Notes under the pieces: model-generated
What the model saw: the letters and a program-made list of their open reading frames with translations, nothing else
Database searches by the model: none
What the model was told of the DNA's origin: nothing
Position numbers and translations under genes: made by a program
Shown: positions 26,107 through 35,575 of the stretch, one piece after another
Layout: every line of letters begins with the position of its first letter
How positions within the stretch are numbered: position 1 is the stretch's first letter
From: Actinomycetota bacterium
GTDB lineage: Bacteria; Actinomycetota; Actinomycetes; Streptosporangiales; Streptosporangiaceae
Direction: 5' to 3'
Length of the DNA stretch: 38,806 bases
Assembly: GCA_003164955.1 (NCBI GenBank)
Contig: PLRW01000242.1
Location: 1,947 to 40,752 of the forward strand

Positions 26107-27330
26107 TCATGGTGTGATGCTGTTGGCCGAGCAGTCGCTCGCGTAGCTGCCTGCGCACAGCTGCTTGGCCGTGACGAAGTCGTCCTTGATGACCGTGCTG
26201 GCCATGTTGGACGGGGTGACCCACTCCGGCGTCAGCAGGACCGACGGAACGACCGTCTTGGTCTGCGGGTCGGTGGTGGAGCCGTTGGCCAGGGTCGTCG
26301 GCGGCTTTTCGCCGGCCCGCAGGTACATGGCCAGCGCCGCGGCGGCCTGGGCCTCCAGGTAGATCGGCTTGTACGCGGTACCGCACTGGTAGCCCGCGAG
26401 GATGTTCTGCAGGCCGACGAGCGTGGCGTCCTGCCCGGTGACCGGGAAGGTCTTCGGCTTGACGCTCAGCGACTGCAGGTAGTGGATGATCGGCGCGGCG
26501 TTCTCGTCGTTCGGCACGAGCACCGAGTTGATGTCCTTGTGCGCCGTGTACTGCTGCTGGAACTCGGTCTCCGCGGTCGGCGGGTCCCAGGTTCCGGCGG
26601 CCTGGCCGACGGACATCCAGCCGCCACCGCTGGCGAACTTCGACGCCAGCACGGCGTCGTAGCCCTGGGCGAACAGGGTCGCGTTGTTGTCGGTCGGCGC
26701 GCCCTTCATGACGAGCACGTGCGGGCTCTTCACGTTCCAGGCGGTGACACAGGCCTCCAGGCCCTGCCCGATCAGCGTGCCGACCTGGACGTTGTTGAAG
26801 CTGACGTAGTACGACCTGCTGCCGCCGAGCGTCAGCCGGTCGTAGTCGATCACCGCGACGCCGTGCTGCTTGGCGTAGGACTCGACCTTGGCCCCGGTGC
26901 CGGCGTCGAGCGGGTCCACCACCAGGACGGTCGCGCCCTTGGTGATGTCCTCCTGCGCGTCAGTGAACTGCGTGCTGTCACTGCCCTGCGCGTTCAGAAC
27001 GGAATACTGACTCGACGACAGGCCCGCCGTGGAAAGGGCTTTGGCCAGATACGGCGCGTCGAATTCCGTATAGCGGGCCGACGTAACGGTGTCAGGAAGG
27101 ATTACGCCGATGCTGCCCTTGCCCTTGGACGCGAGCGGCTTCAGCTGAGACATAACAGAAAAGTCTCGGGTGAATGACGAAGCGGAAACGCTCGGCACAC
27201 TTCCGGACGAGCCGGAACTTGAGCTCGAGCTGGACGAAGACGGCGTGCTGCTGCCGCTGCTACTGCATGCCGCAAGAGCGACACCGGCGGTTATAGCGAC
27301 CGCAGACGTCCAGCTAATTCTGGTGAACAT
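26107..27330 (-). CDS. xylF: XylF-like sugar-binding lipoprotein
   Basis: 407 residues. The signal peptide has a lipobox LAAC (C22 lipidated), then a Ser-rich linker of about 35 residues. The mature part follows XylF: VAVIDYDRLTLGG, YYVSFNNVQVG, KGAPTDNNATLF, VPNDENAAPI, TGQDATLVGLQ and LLTPEWV. The ATG at 27330 is preferred; GAGGTGA lies about 12 nt upstream and a TTG in between is possible. It is the extracytoplasmic receptor of the importer, probably for xylose or a similar pentose. Direct repeats and a -10-like element lie upstream. Confidence 0.88.
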   Translation of the reverse strand: MFTRISWTSAVAITAGVALAACSSSGSSTPSSSSSSSSSGSSGSVPSVSASSFTRDFSVMSQLKPLASKGKGSIGVILPDTVTSARYTEFDAPYLAKALSTAGLSSSQYSVLNAQGSDSTQFTDAQEDITKGATVLVVDPLDAGTGAKVESYAKQHGVAVIDYDRLTLGGSRSYYVSFNNVQVGTLIGQGLEACVTAWNVKSPHVLVMKGAPTDNNATLFAQGYDAVLASKFASGGGWMSVGQAAGTWDPPTAETEFQQQYTAHKDINSVLVPNDENAAPIIHYLQSLSVKPKTFPVTGQDATLVGLQNILAGYQCGTAYKPIYLEAQAAAALAMYLRAGEKPPTTLANGSTTDPQTKTVVPSVLLTPEWVTPSNMASTVIKDDFVTAKQLCAGSYASDCSANSITP

Positions 27331-27430
27331 ACTCAAACAAATCACCTCGACTGTAGGCGAGTCCGCCGTGAGGGGTGCGACCTTGCGCCCTTCCGCGCGG
27401 GAGCCACTGCGAACTCAGCTTTTGAGAGAA

Positions 27431-27494
27431 ATCATAAACCTGCGGAAATTAACGCGCCCTTAACATCGCGGCGCCGTCGTAAAAATAGCGTAAA
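27431..27494 (-). promoter_or_regulatory. Candidate response-regulator boxes and promoter of the xylFGH-like operon
   Basis: On the plus strand TTAAC occurs at 27449-27453 and 27460-27464, and CGTAAA at 27478-27483 and 27489-27494; each pair repeats with exactly 11 bp. On minus a TATGAT (27436-27431) sits 12 nt downstream of the nearest box, so the boxes cover the -35 position and no good -35 exists. This is the layout of class-II activation by OmpR/PhoB-type regulators. The neighbouring OmpR-type regulator is the obvious candidate; this is inference. Confidence 0.6.
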
Positions 27495-27522
27495 CAAGAG
27501 CGGCGCGAAAGAGGTCAGCGGG

Positions 27523-28227
27523 TTACTCAGGCGCAAAACGGTAGCCCGCCCGGGGCTGGGTGAGGATCAGTGGCTCGCCGCCCTCGACCTCCAATTTGGC
27601 CCGCAGGCGGCGCACGTAGACGCGGACGTATTCGGTCTCGGTTTCATATCCGTGACCCCATACGCGGCGCAGCAGGTGCGAGTGCGTCAGCAGTTTCCCG
27701 CGATTGGTGGCCAGCTCCCGCAGCAAGGCGAACTCCGTGGGCGTCAGGTGCACCGGCTGCCCCAGCCGGGTCACCTGCTGCCGGGCCAGGTCGATCGTGA
27801 TGTCCCCCGCGACCACCACCGGTGTCTGCGGCTCGGGCAGCACGGCGGGCCGGGTGCGGCGCAGGGTGGCGGTAATGCGGGCCAGCAGTTCCTCGATGCT
27901 GAACGGCTTGGTCAGGTAGTCGTCCGCACCCATGTTGAGCGCGGTGACCTTGTCCCGCTCGCCGCCGCGCGCGGACACCACGATGATGCCGACGAGCGAT
28001 CGCTCGCGGATCTGCCGGCACAGCTCGAAGCCGTCCGCCTCCGGCAGCATCAGGTCGAGCAGCACGATGTCCGGGTCCTCGGTCTCCAGCAGCTTGAGGA
28101 CCCGCATGCCATCCTGCGAGACCACGGTGTCGAAGCCCCGCACAGCCAGGTTCGACCGGATCAGGTCGACGATGTTGGGGTCATCCTCCACCACCAGGAC
28201 GCGGGTGTTGGCGGCCGGATCAGTCAC
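27523..28227 (-). CDS. OmpR/PhoB-family response regulator
   Basis: 234 residues. The receiver domain has the acidic pocket (E14, D15, D16), phospho-acceptor D58 in LLDLMLPEADG, and K107 in LTKPFS. The C-terminal winged helix contains HLTPTEFALLRELATN and YVRVYVRRLRAKL ending in RAGYRF. The GTG start at 28227 overlaps the kinase stop (28220) by 8 nt and has GGGAGGA upstream, so the two are translationally coupled. It should bind 11-bp-period direct repeats; such repeats lie just past its stop, before xylF. Confidence 0.93.
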   Translation of the reverse strand: MTDPAANTRVLVVEDDPNIVDLIRSNLAVRGFDTVVSQDGMRVLKLLETEDPDIVLLDLMLPEADGFELCRQIRERSLVGIIVVSARGGERDKVTALNMGADDYLTKPFSIEELLARITATLRRTRPAVLPEPQTPVVVAGDITIDLARQQVTRLGQPVHLTPTEFALLRELATNRGKLLTHSHLLRRVWGHGYETETEYVRVYVRRLRAKLEVEGGEPLILTQPRAGYRFAPE

Positions 28228-30733
28228 GGTGGTTTCCTCCCTGGGCGGCGCCGCCGGTCACCAGCGCCGCCACGTCGGTCAGCCGGTGCTCCGCGGCCTC
28301 GGCGTGCTGCCCGGCCGACTCGACCGGGAGCACGACGCGAAAGCGCGAGCCCCGGGCCAGCCGCCGCAGCTCGATGCGGCCGCCGTGCGCTCGGACGATG
28401 CCGTGCGCGATGGACAGCCCGAGCCCGGCCCCGCCGGTCCGGGTCCGCCGTCTGGGCCCCGCCTCGAACGGGGCCGTGGCCAGGTCGTCGGGTATGCCCG
28501 TTCCGTCATCGGTCACGCTGATCGCGACCTGCAACGGCGTCACGGTTTCCGCGGTGACCACGACGCGGGTCCCCGGTGGGTTGTGCCCGACCGCGTTGTT
28601 GATCAGGTTCACGAACACCTGCTCCAGCCGGTCGTGATCGGCCCAGACCACGGGCAGCCCGGCCGCGCATTCGACCGAGACAGCGGCCGTATCGTCCGGC
28701 GGCAGGCACGCGACGGCGGCCTGGAGGACCAGCGGAAGGTCGCACCAGTCCGGCTGCAGCCGCATGAGGCCCGATTCGATGGTGGAGAAGTCGAGCAGGT
28801 CGTCGACGAGACGCCCAAGGCGGGCCGACTCGGCCGCGATGCGGCCGAGGAAACGGTCCTGGGAGGGCCGGTCCCAGGTGACGTCCGGCTGCATGAGGCT
28901 TGACGCGTACCCCCGGATCGCGGTCAGCGGCGTACGCAGCTCGTGGCTCAGCCGGGAGAGGAAGTCCCGCTGGAGTTCACCGGACCGGCGCAGCGCGGCG
29001 GCCTCCTGGTGGGCGAGGCCGGCCTCCTCGCGGTCCAGTGCGAGCCGCAGCGAGTGCGCGGCGTCTTCCATCAGGTCGTTCTCCTCCTGGGCGGCTTTGC
29101 CGGCACTGGGCTGCTTCCAGCTCGCGAGCAGCACGGCCGGGCCGTTCGCGGCGGTGAAGGGCACCACGCGCACCCGCCGCCCCTGACTGCTCGTCAGCTG
29201 GCGCGTGGCGCCGTCACCGGCGGCCTCGGCCAGGACGGAGTCCGCGGCGGCCCGCAAGGCCGGGGACGCGGGGTCACCGCCCGGCGGCCCGGCGAACGCA
29301 CGCCACCGCGGGACCTTCCCTTCCGGCCTGGTCACCAGGGCGACCTCGTCGGCCTGCAGACCGTGGCGCAGCGCCTGGACGGCGATGACGAGGCCGTCGG
29401 TGACCGGGATGGGCCCGGCCAGATTCTCCAGCATCTCGCGGATCGTCTCCAGGACGCGGTTGCGCGCCGTGGCCTGCGCCAGCAGCCGGTCGCGCTCCAC
29501 CGTGCTCGCCGCGTATCCGGCGTACAGCGTGACGAGCTGAAGCTCCTGGCGCTGCGGCAGGCCGGTCCGCGGCCGGAAGACCGTGATGACGCCGCTCAGC
29601 CCACCCGGTCCGGCCACGGGAACCGACCAGGAGCTCGCTACTCCGGCCATCCTGGCCAGGTCGCCGAACGGTATCCAGGCCGTGCTGGCCCGCACGTTCG
29701 CTTCGATGACCGGCTTCTCCGACCGCGCGGCCAGGCCCACCGGGCCGCCGGTCGTCCCGAAGGGCAGCTGGGCCCATGAGGCCAGCTGGCCGGGTGCGAA
29801 CCCCAGCGAGGCGGCGCAGATCAGCCGCTGGTCCCGGACCAAGTGCATGCACAGCTGTTCCGTGCCGAGGGCGGCGCCGAGTGCGGACAGGATCAGCGAA
29901 AGGCTCGAGGAGGGATCGGCCGACACCAGCCGGTCGGCCAGGCCATGCAGCCGGGTCAGCTGGCGGCGTGCGGTGGAATCGACCGGCTGCCCCGACAGCA
30001 GCGCCACTACGTCGTCCGGATGGGTGCTGAGCGGGTCCAGGTCGGCGACGATACGGCCCTGCCGGAGCACCAGGATCCGGTCGGCCAGCCGGAACATCTG
30101 GTCGATGTCGTGGCACGCCAGCAGGATCGTCGTGCCTTTTTCCCGCAGCCCGGCGATGAGCTCCTCGACCTGCGCCGCCTCCATGACCCCGAGTGAGGCG
30201 GTGGGCTCGTCCAGCGCCAGCAGCCGTGGCTTGCTGCCCATGGCCCGGGCCACGGCCACCAGCTGCCGCTGGCCACCCGACAGGGAGCTGACCCGGCGGG
30301 CGGTGTTCTGGATCGGGATTCCGAGGCTGTCCAGCAGCGACGCCGCGGCCGCGTGGAAGCGGCTGTCGGAGAAAATCATCCGGCGGGTCTCCCGGCCGAG
30401 CAGGACGTTGGCCGCGACATCCAGGTTCTCGCACAGCGCCAGGTCCTGCCAGACCACGGCGACGCCCTGCCGGGCCACGGCGGCGGGGTCCGTGCCGACC
30501 CGGCGCCCGGAAAGGAAGATTTCGCCCTGCGTGGGGGTGATGTCGCCCGCGATGCACCGGACCAGCGTCGTCTTGCCGGCGCCGTTCTCACCGGCCAGGG
30601 CGACAAGCTGACCGGGGCGGACCGTAAGATTCACCCCGTCCAGGGCGCGCACTGACCCGAACGTGACCCCGAGGCCGGACACGGACAGCAGCGGTGCCGC
30701 CACTGCCTGGGCCAACTCGGAAACTGCAACCAT
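28220..30733 (-). CDS. ABC ATPase-GAF-histidine kinase fusion
   Basis: 837 residues, no transmembrane helix. Residues ~12-248 form a full sugar-importer NBD: Walker A GENGAGKTT (48-56), Q-loop VWQDLALCEN, signature LSGGQ (151-155), Walker B LLALDEP (D175, E176), H-loop H208. Residues ~265-415 and ~425-570 look like GAF domains. The kinase follows: H-box FLSRLSHELRTPL (H597), N-box NLINNAV, G1 DDGTGIP, G2 GGAGLGLS. The NBD resembles the adjacent XylG (both share VxxQDLALC, DEPTAxLGV). All catalytic residues of both halves are kept. Start ATG 30733 or GTG 30739. I infer a kinase that senses the importer by ATPase mimicry. Confidence 0.92.
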   Translation of the reverse strand: MVAVSELAQAVAAPLLSVSGLGVTFGSVRALDGVNLTVRPGQLVALAGENGAGKTTLVRCIAGDITPTQGEIFLSGRRVGTDPAAVARQGVAVVWQDLALCENLDVAANVLLGRETRRMIFSDSRFHAAAASLLDSLGIPIQNTARRVSSLSGGQRQLVAVARAMGSKPRLLALDEPTASLGVMEAAQVEELIAGLREKGTTILLACHDIDQMFRLADRILVLRQGRIVADLDPLSTHPDDVVALLSGQPVDSTARRQLTRLHGLADRLVSADPSSSLSLILSALGAALGTEQLCMHLVRDQRLICAASLGFAPGQLASWAQLPFGTTGGPVGLAARSEKPVIEANVRASTAWIPFGDLARMAGVASSWSVPVAGPGGLSGVITVFRPRTGLPQRQELQLVTLYAGYAASTVERDRLLAQATARNRVLETIREMLENLAGPIPVTDGLVIAVQALRHGLQADEVALVTRPEGKVPRWRAFAGPPGGDPASPALRAAADSVLAEAAGDGATRQLTSSQGRRVRVVPFTAANGPAVLLASWKQPSAGKAAQEENDLMEDAAHSLRLALDREEAGLAHQEAAALRRSGELQRDFLSRLSHELRTPLTAIRGYASSLMQPDVTWDRPSQDRFLGRIAAESARLGRLVDDLLDFSTIESGLMRLQPDWCDLPLVLQAAVACLPPDDTAAVSVECAAGLPVVWADHDRLEQVFVNLINNAVGHNPPGTRVVVTAETVTPLQVAISVTDDGTGIPDDLATAPFEAGPRRRTRTGGAGLGLSIAHGIVRAHGGRIELRRLARGSRFRVVLPVESAGQHAEAAEHRLTDVAALVTGGAAQGGNHRD

Positions 30734-30734
30734 G

Positions 30735-30747
30735 CACACATTGTGTG
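30735..30747. promoter_or_regulatory. Perfect inverted repeat next to the kinase start codon
   Basis: CACACA-T-TGTGTG lies 2 nt upstream of the ATG at 30733 and overlaps the alternative GTG start. It would mask the ribosome site as a hairpin or act as an operator in the 52-bp gap between the STAS gene and the kinase gene. No good Shine-Dalgarno sequence is seen, so translation may depend on the upstream STAS gene. Confidence 0.4.
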
Positions 30748-30785
30748 GCTTTGTCCCGCGGCCCGCCAGTTAAGGGCCGTTCCCG

Positions 30786-31148
30786 TCAGATGCGCAGGGC
30801 GCGGGAGGCGGCGTCGACGGTGCCGTAGCAGGTGAAAACCTGATCCAGCCCGATGACGTGGAAGACGCGGGCGATATCGGCGTTCATGCCGACCAGGACC
30901 AGCGTCGCCCCGGACGCCTTGGCCTGGTGATCGGCGCCGACCAGAATGCTGATGCCGGTGGAGTCGCAGTACGTCAGGCGGGACAAGTCGATGATCAGGC
31001 TGACGCCCTGATCCAGCGGCACCTCCTCCAGGCCAGCCCGGAGCTGGGCCGCCGTGTGATAATCCAGCTCTCCGGAGACCGACATCAGGTACGGGCCGCC
31101 GGGATGCGGGCGCAGCGTGACCACAAGATCTGGCTCAGCCTCAGGCAC
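30786..31148 (-). CDS. STAS-domain anti-sigma factor antagonist (RsbV/SpoIIAA-like)
   Basis: 120 residues. A single STAS domain with SGELDYHTAAQL, LIIDLSRLTYCDSTGIS (phosphorylatable S63 in the DSTG loop) and a C-terminal FHVIGLDQVF. The GTG at 31148 with GGGAGG upstream is chosen; the longer frame is noise. Such proteins, when dephosphorylated by a SpoIIE phosphatase, bind an RsbW-like anti-sigma factor. Its gene lies 52 nt upstream of the ABC-kinase fusion on the same strand and is divergent from the large SpoIIE/RsbW protein, so it may link both systems. Confidence 0.88.
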   Translation of the reverse strand: MPEAEPDLVVTLRPHPGGPYLMSVSGELDYHTAAQLRAGLEEVPLDQGVSLIIDLSRLTYCDSTGISILVGADHQAKASGATLVLVGMNADIARVFHVIGLDQVFTCYGTVDAASRALRI

Positions 31149-31372
31149 GTGGCCTCCCGAGCGATATTGTTCCGGAAAGGATGCGACGGCCGGACGGGAC
31201 GAGACTGACACGTCCAGTGCCTCCTGGCCGGATTCGCGCCTCACCGGACAGGTGCACCTGCCGGGAAAGTTTGCGTCAGACAACTTATCGCATCCCCGTA
31301 ACGCCTCCGGGCACCGCCGATGGCGGCCCGCGTGGGAAGGACGGGCCGGGAGGAAGGGCGCAGTGAGGCGCG

Positions 31373-34300
31373 ATGAGCAGCCCTGAACGCGCCGAGCCGG
31401 CGGACGTGCTGTTTCCTGGTGATGGCGAGATGGCCCGCCGGATGCGCGCCTATCCATGGCGCCAGTCGGCGCTGGGCGATCCGGCCGGCTGGCCGGCGAG
31501 CCTGCGCACCGCCTGCCGGATCTGCCTGACCTCCCGGTTCCCGATGATCGTGTGGTGGGGCGAGCAGCTCCGCTTCTTCTACAACGACGCGTACCTTCCG
31601 CTGCTGGGAACCAAGCACCCGGCCCTGGCCAAGCCGGGCGAGGCGGTATGGACCGAGATCTGGGACATCATCGGCCCGATGCTGACCTCCGTGATGGCCA
31701 GCGGCGAGGCCACCTGGTCGGAAGACTTGCTGCTGCCGATGAACCGCCACGGCTACTGGGAGGAGACCTACTGGACCTACTCCTACAGCCCGCTGCACGA
31801 CGACGACGGCACGGTGCGGGGCGTGTTCACCGCGGTCAGCGACACCACCGAGCGGGTCATCGGCGAGCGCCGGCTCGCCGCACTGCAGGACCTGGGCGCA
31901 CTGGCGGGCCGTGCCCGCAGCGCGACGGAGGCCTGCCACCTCGTCACGCGGGCGCTGGGGCGGGCGGCCGCGGACATCCCGTTCGCCGCCATCTACCTGC
32001 GCCGGCCGGGAACGGACGAAACGATCCTGGCCGCGAGCAGCCCGCCGGAGGAGATGCCGGTTCCGGCCGTCTCGGGCCCGGGCGGCTGGCCGGTCACCGG
32101 CGTCCTGCGGAGCGGGCAGCCGGCGACCCTGAGTGACGTGGCCGCGCGGTTCGCCGCGCTGCCCGCCGGCGGTTGGCAGACGTCGCCCGCGCAGGCCATG
32201 GTCCTGCCGCTGCCGGGCGAGACCGGTGGCCAGACGGTCGGGGTCATCGTCCTCGCGGCCAGTGCCGGCCGCACGCTCGACGACGCGTACGCGTCGTTCC
32301 TCGGGCTGGTCGCCCAGCAGGCCGCGGCCCTGATCAACGCGGCCGTGGCGTACCAGTTCCAGCAGCGCCGGGCCGAGGAGCTCGCCGAGCTGGACCGGGC
32401 CAAGACGGCCTTCTTCTCCAACATCAGCCACGAGTTCCGGACGCCGCTCACCCTGATCATGGGGCCGCTGGAGGAGCTGCGGACGCGGCTGGTGCCCGGC
32501 GACCAGGCCGCCCGTCAGGAACTCGACGTCATTCACCGCAATGGCCTGCGCCTGGGCAAGCTGGTGAACACGCTGCTCGACTTCTCGCGCATCGAGGCCG
32601 GCCGGATGCAGGCGCGTTACGAGCCCGTGGATCTGGCCCCCTTCACGGCCGACCTGGCCAGCGTTTTCCGTTCGGCGATAGAACGCGCCGGGCTGTCCTA
32701 CGAGGTGCACTGCACCGTCTTGCCCGAGCCGGTCTACGTCGACCGGGAGATGTGGGAAAAGGTCGTACTCAACCTGCTGAGCAACGCGCTGAAGTTCACC
32801 TTCGACGGTGCCATCAGCGTGACGCTGGGCGAGCAGAACGGGCAGGCCACCCTGCGGATCGCCGACACCGGAATCGGGGTGGCCGCGGACGAGATGCCCC
32901 GGCTGTTCGAGCGCTTCCACCGCATTCCCAGCGCGCGCTCGCGGTCCAACGAGGGCAGCGGCATCGGCCTGGCCCTGGTCCGGGAACTCGTCGGCCTGCA
33001 CGGCGGCACGATCACCGCCGACAGCACCGAGGGCGCCGGGACCACCTTCACCGTCCGGCTGCCCTTCGGGGGCGATCACCTGCCGGCCGCCAACGTGGCC
33101 CCGGCCGCCGGGCCGGACCTGGTCTCGGCCGCGGCCGACCCGTTCGTGGAGGAGGTTCTGCGCTGGCTACCCGACGGTGAGGCACCCCTGGAAGCGCTGC
33201 CGCCCGCCGCGGGCGCCCGGCTGCGGGAGACGTGGGGCCCGCCTGGCCTGGCGGGGCTAACGGGGCCGACGGGGCCCGCCCGGGTGCTGCTCGCGGACGA
33301 CAACGCCGACATGCGGGAGTACCTCCGGCGGCTGCTGCGGGCCAGCTACCAGGTCACAGCGGTGGCCGACGGCCTGACGGCGCTGGATGCGGTGCGCGTG
33401 AGCCCACCCGATCTGGTCATCAGCGACGTGATGATGCCGGGCCTGGACGGCCTGGCCCTGGTCGCCGCGCTCCGGTCCGATCCGCGCACGGCCGACGTGC
33501 CGGTGCTGCTGCTGTCGGCGCGGGCTGGGGAGGAGGCCGCGATCGAGGGCCTGGAGGCTGGCGCGGACGACTACCTCGTCAAGCCGTTCTCCGCCGCCGA
33601 ACTGCTCGCGCGGGTGCGGGCCAACGTGGAATTGGCGCGGCTGCGCAATCACCACGCCCGGTGGCGCGCCGCGCTGATCGATTCGCTGCACGAGGCGTTC
33701 TTCCTGTGCGACGAGGCGGGCGCCGTCGTCGAGATCAACGCCGCGTTCACCGACATGCTGGGCTACGGCCCCGAAGGGCTGCCGTACAGGGCTGAGTACG
33801 CGTGGTGGCCCGCGGAAGACACTGAGCCAGAGGCCCACCGGCAGGTCGGCGATGCCTTCGGCCAGCTCATGAGGCAGAGCAAGGGAAGCTTCGTGGCGCC
33901 CGCCACCCATAAGGACGGCCACCGGCTGTGGGTGGCGGCCAGCTTCAACGAGGTCCGGGACCCGGACACCGGACGGCGCATGGTCGTCGGCACCCTGCGC
34001 GATATCACCGCAGAGCACTACGCCGGGCAGCGCGAGGCCGCCCTGGCCGCCATGGGACTGCTGCTCTCGCAGGCCAGCAGCGTCCCGCAGGCACTCCAGG
34101 GAGCCATCAACGAGCTGCAGCGGCTCTGGCAGGTGCGGCGCGTGCTGGCCGTCACCTGGGACGGGAGCGAGCAGCCGTCGGTGATGTCGACCGGCGCGGA
34201 AGCGAGCTGGCCGGACCTCCCGGCACCGCTGCGCGAGCGGATCAGCGCGCTGCGGCGGCAGCCCCCGCTCAGCCCGGACGGCGGTTCCGGCACCGGGGCG

Positions 34301-35575
34301 CCGGGCGATGCCGCGGCGCGCGACGGCCGGACCGGGGCGGTCGGGATCACGGTCGAGCATCCACGGGGCCTGCTGGCCCTCTGGATGGACCTGGACGCGG
34401 CCAGACCGTTCAGCGCCGAGGACCGGGCCCTGCTGGCCCTGCTGTGCGGTTACCTGGGCCAGGCGCTGCACCGGGTGCACCAGACCGATCAGCAGCGGGA
34501 AACGGCCCTCGCCCTGCAGCGGGCCATTCTCGGGCCGGCCCGGCTGCCCGACGGCTTCGCGGCGCGTTATGAGCCTGCCAACCGCCCGCTCGAGGTCGGC
34601 GGCGACTGGTACGACATCGTCGAGCTGCCCGACGGCCGGATTGGGATCGTGGTCGGCGACTGCGTCGGGCACGGCCTCGACGCTGCGACCGTGATGGGCC
34701 AGCTCCGCAGCGCCTGCCGGGCCCTGCTGCTGCAGGACTCCAGCGCAGCCCAGACGCTCACGGCCATGGACCGGTTCGCCGCTCTGATCCCCGGCGCGAT
34801 CTGCAGCACGGTCTTCTGCGGCATCCTCGACCGGGAGACCGGCCGGCTGACCTACAGCAGCGCTGGTCACCCGCCGGGCATCCTGGCCCTGCCCGACGGG
34901 CGCACCGAACTGCTCGAGGATGGCCGCTCGTTCCCGCTCGCGGTGCAGCCCGGCATCGAGCGCACCGAGGCCAGCCGCATCGTGCCTGCCCGGGCGGCCC
35001 TGCTGCTCTACACCGACGGCCTGGTCGAGCGGCGCCGCCGCTCCATGGACACCGGGATCGCCGAGGCCGGGGCGGCCGTTCACCGGGGTGACTCGGCCGC
35101 CGTCGAGGACCTCGCCACCGCCATCATGACCGCCATGACGCCGGATGGTGGCTACGAAGACGACGTCGCGCTGGTCCTCTACCGCCACCCCGCCCCGCTC
35201 GAGGTGACCTTCCCCGCGGAATCGGCCCAGCTCGCGCCGGTCCGGGCCACGTTGCGGACGTGGCTGAGCCGTTGCGACCTCAGCCAGAAGATGGTCCAGG
35301 ACGTGCTCGTCGCCGCGGGCGAGGCATGTGCCAACGCCGTCGAGCATGGCCACCGGAACGCCCCCGGCGAGCAGATCCAGCTGCGGGCCGCCGCCACCGT
35401 GACCCAGCTCCGGCTGACCATCACCGACACCGGCCGGTGGAAGGTCGCCCGGTCGGCCAACGGTACGAACCGCGGGCACGGCATCCCGCTGATGCGCGCG
35501 CTTATGCAGCAGGTAACCATTGAGCCCGGTGATGCCGGCACCACCGTCGACATGCAGCTGAGGATCACCCCATGA
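31373..35575 (+). CDS. Multidomain hybrid histidine kinase / SpoIIE phosphatase / RsbW-like protein
   Basis: 1400 residues, no membrane helix. In order: PAS-like (~25-165), GAF (~170-335), HisKA with [12 protein letters not shown] (H353), HATPase (N467 in [23 protein letters not shown]), receiver (~636-755, D685 in ISDVMMPG, K in LVKPFS), PAS (~763-885), GAF-like (~889-1035), SpoIIE phosphatase (~1046-1265: [22 protein letters not shown]) and an RsbW-type HATPase (~1276-1400: [19 protein letters not shown]). ATG 31373 with GAGG 4 nt before. It holds phosphatase and anti-sigma kinase modules in one chain. Its stop overlaps the STAS gene by ATGA. Confidence 0.93.
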   Translation: MSSPERAEPADVLFPGDGEMARRMRAYPWRQSALGDPAGWPASLRTACRICLTSRFPMIVWWGEQLRFFYNDAYLPLLGTKHPALAKPGEAVWTEIWDIIGPMLTSVMASGEATWSEDLLLPMNRHGYWEETYWTYSYSPLHDDDGTVRGVFTAVSDTTERVIGERRLAALQDLGALAGRARSATEACHLVTRALGRAAADIPFAAIYLRRPGTDETILAASSPPEEMPVPAVSGPGGWPVTGVLRSGQPATLSDVAARFAALPAGGWQTSPAQAMVLPLPGETGGQTVGVIVLAASAGRTLDDAYASFLGLVAQQAAALINAAVAYQFQQRRAEELAELDRAKTAFFSNISHEFRTPLTLIMGPLEELRTRLVPGDQAARQELDVIHRNGLRLGKLVNTLLDFSRIEAGRMQARYEPVDLAPFTADLASVFRSAIERAGLSYEVHCTVLPEPVYVDREMWEKVVLNLLSNALKFTFDGAISVTLGEQNGQATLRIADTGIGVAADEMPRLFERFHRIPSARSRSNEGSGIGLALVRELVGLHGGTITADSTEGAGTTFTVRLPFGGDHLPAANVAPAAGPDLVSAAADPFVEEVLRWLPDGEAPLEALPPAAGARLRETWGPPGLAGLTGPTGPARVLLADDNADMREYLRRLLRASYQVTAVADGLTALDAVRVSPPDLVISDVMMPGLDGLALVAALRSDPRTADVPVLLLSARAGEEAAIEGLEAGADDYLVKPFSAAELLARVRANVELARLRNHHARWRAALIDSLHEAFFLCDEAGAVVEINAAFTDMLGYGPEGLPYRAEYAWWPAEDTEPEAHRQVGDAFGQLMRQSKGSFVAPATHKDGHRLWVAASFNEVRDPDTGRRMVVGTLRDITAEHYAGQREAALAAMGLLLSQASSVPQALQGAINELQRLWQVRRVLAVTWDGSEQPSVMSTGAEASWPDLPAPLRERISALRRQPPLSPDGGSGTGAPGDAAARDGRTGAVGITVEHPRGLLALWMDLDAARPFSAEDRALLALLCGYLGQALHRVHQTDQQRETALALQRAILGPARLPDGFAARYEPANRPLEVGGDWYDIVELPDGRIGIVVGDCVGHGLDAATVMGQLRSACRALLLQDSSAAQTLTAMDRFAALIPGAICSTVFCGILDRETGRLTYSSAGHPPGILALPDGRTELLEDGRSFPLAVQPGIERTEASRIVPARAALLLYTDGLVERRRRSMDTGIAEAGAAVHRGDSAAVEDLATAIMTAMTPDGGYEDDVALVLYRHPAPLEVTFPAESAQLAPVRATLRTWLSRCDLSQKMVQDVLVAAGEACANAVEHGHRNAPGEQIQLRAAATVTQLRLTITDTGRWKVARSANGTNRGHGIPLMRALMQQVTIEPGDAGTTVDMQLRITP

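Noticed and set aside
33257..35479. A 740-codon open frame on minus, antisense to the large SpoIIE/kinase gene
   Set aside because: Composition (Gly/Arg/His-rich, no motifs) is typical of mirror frames in very GC-rich genes; the plus strand encodes clear domains throughout.
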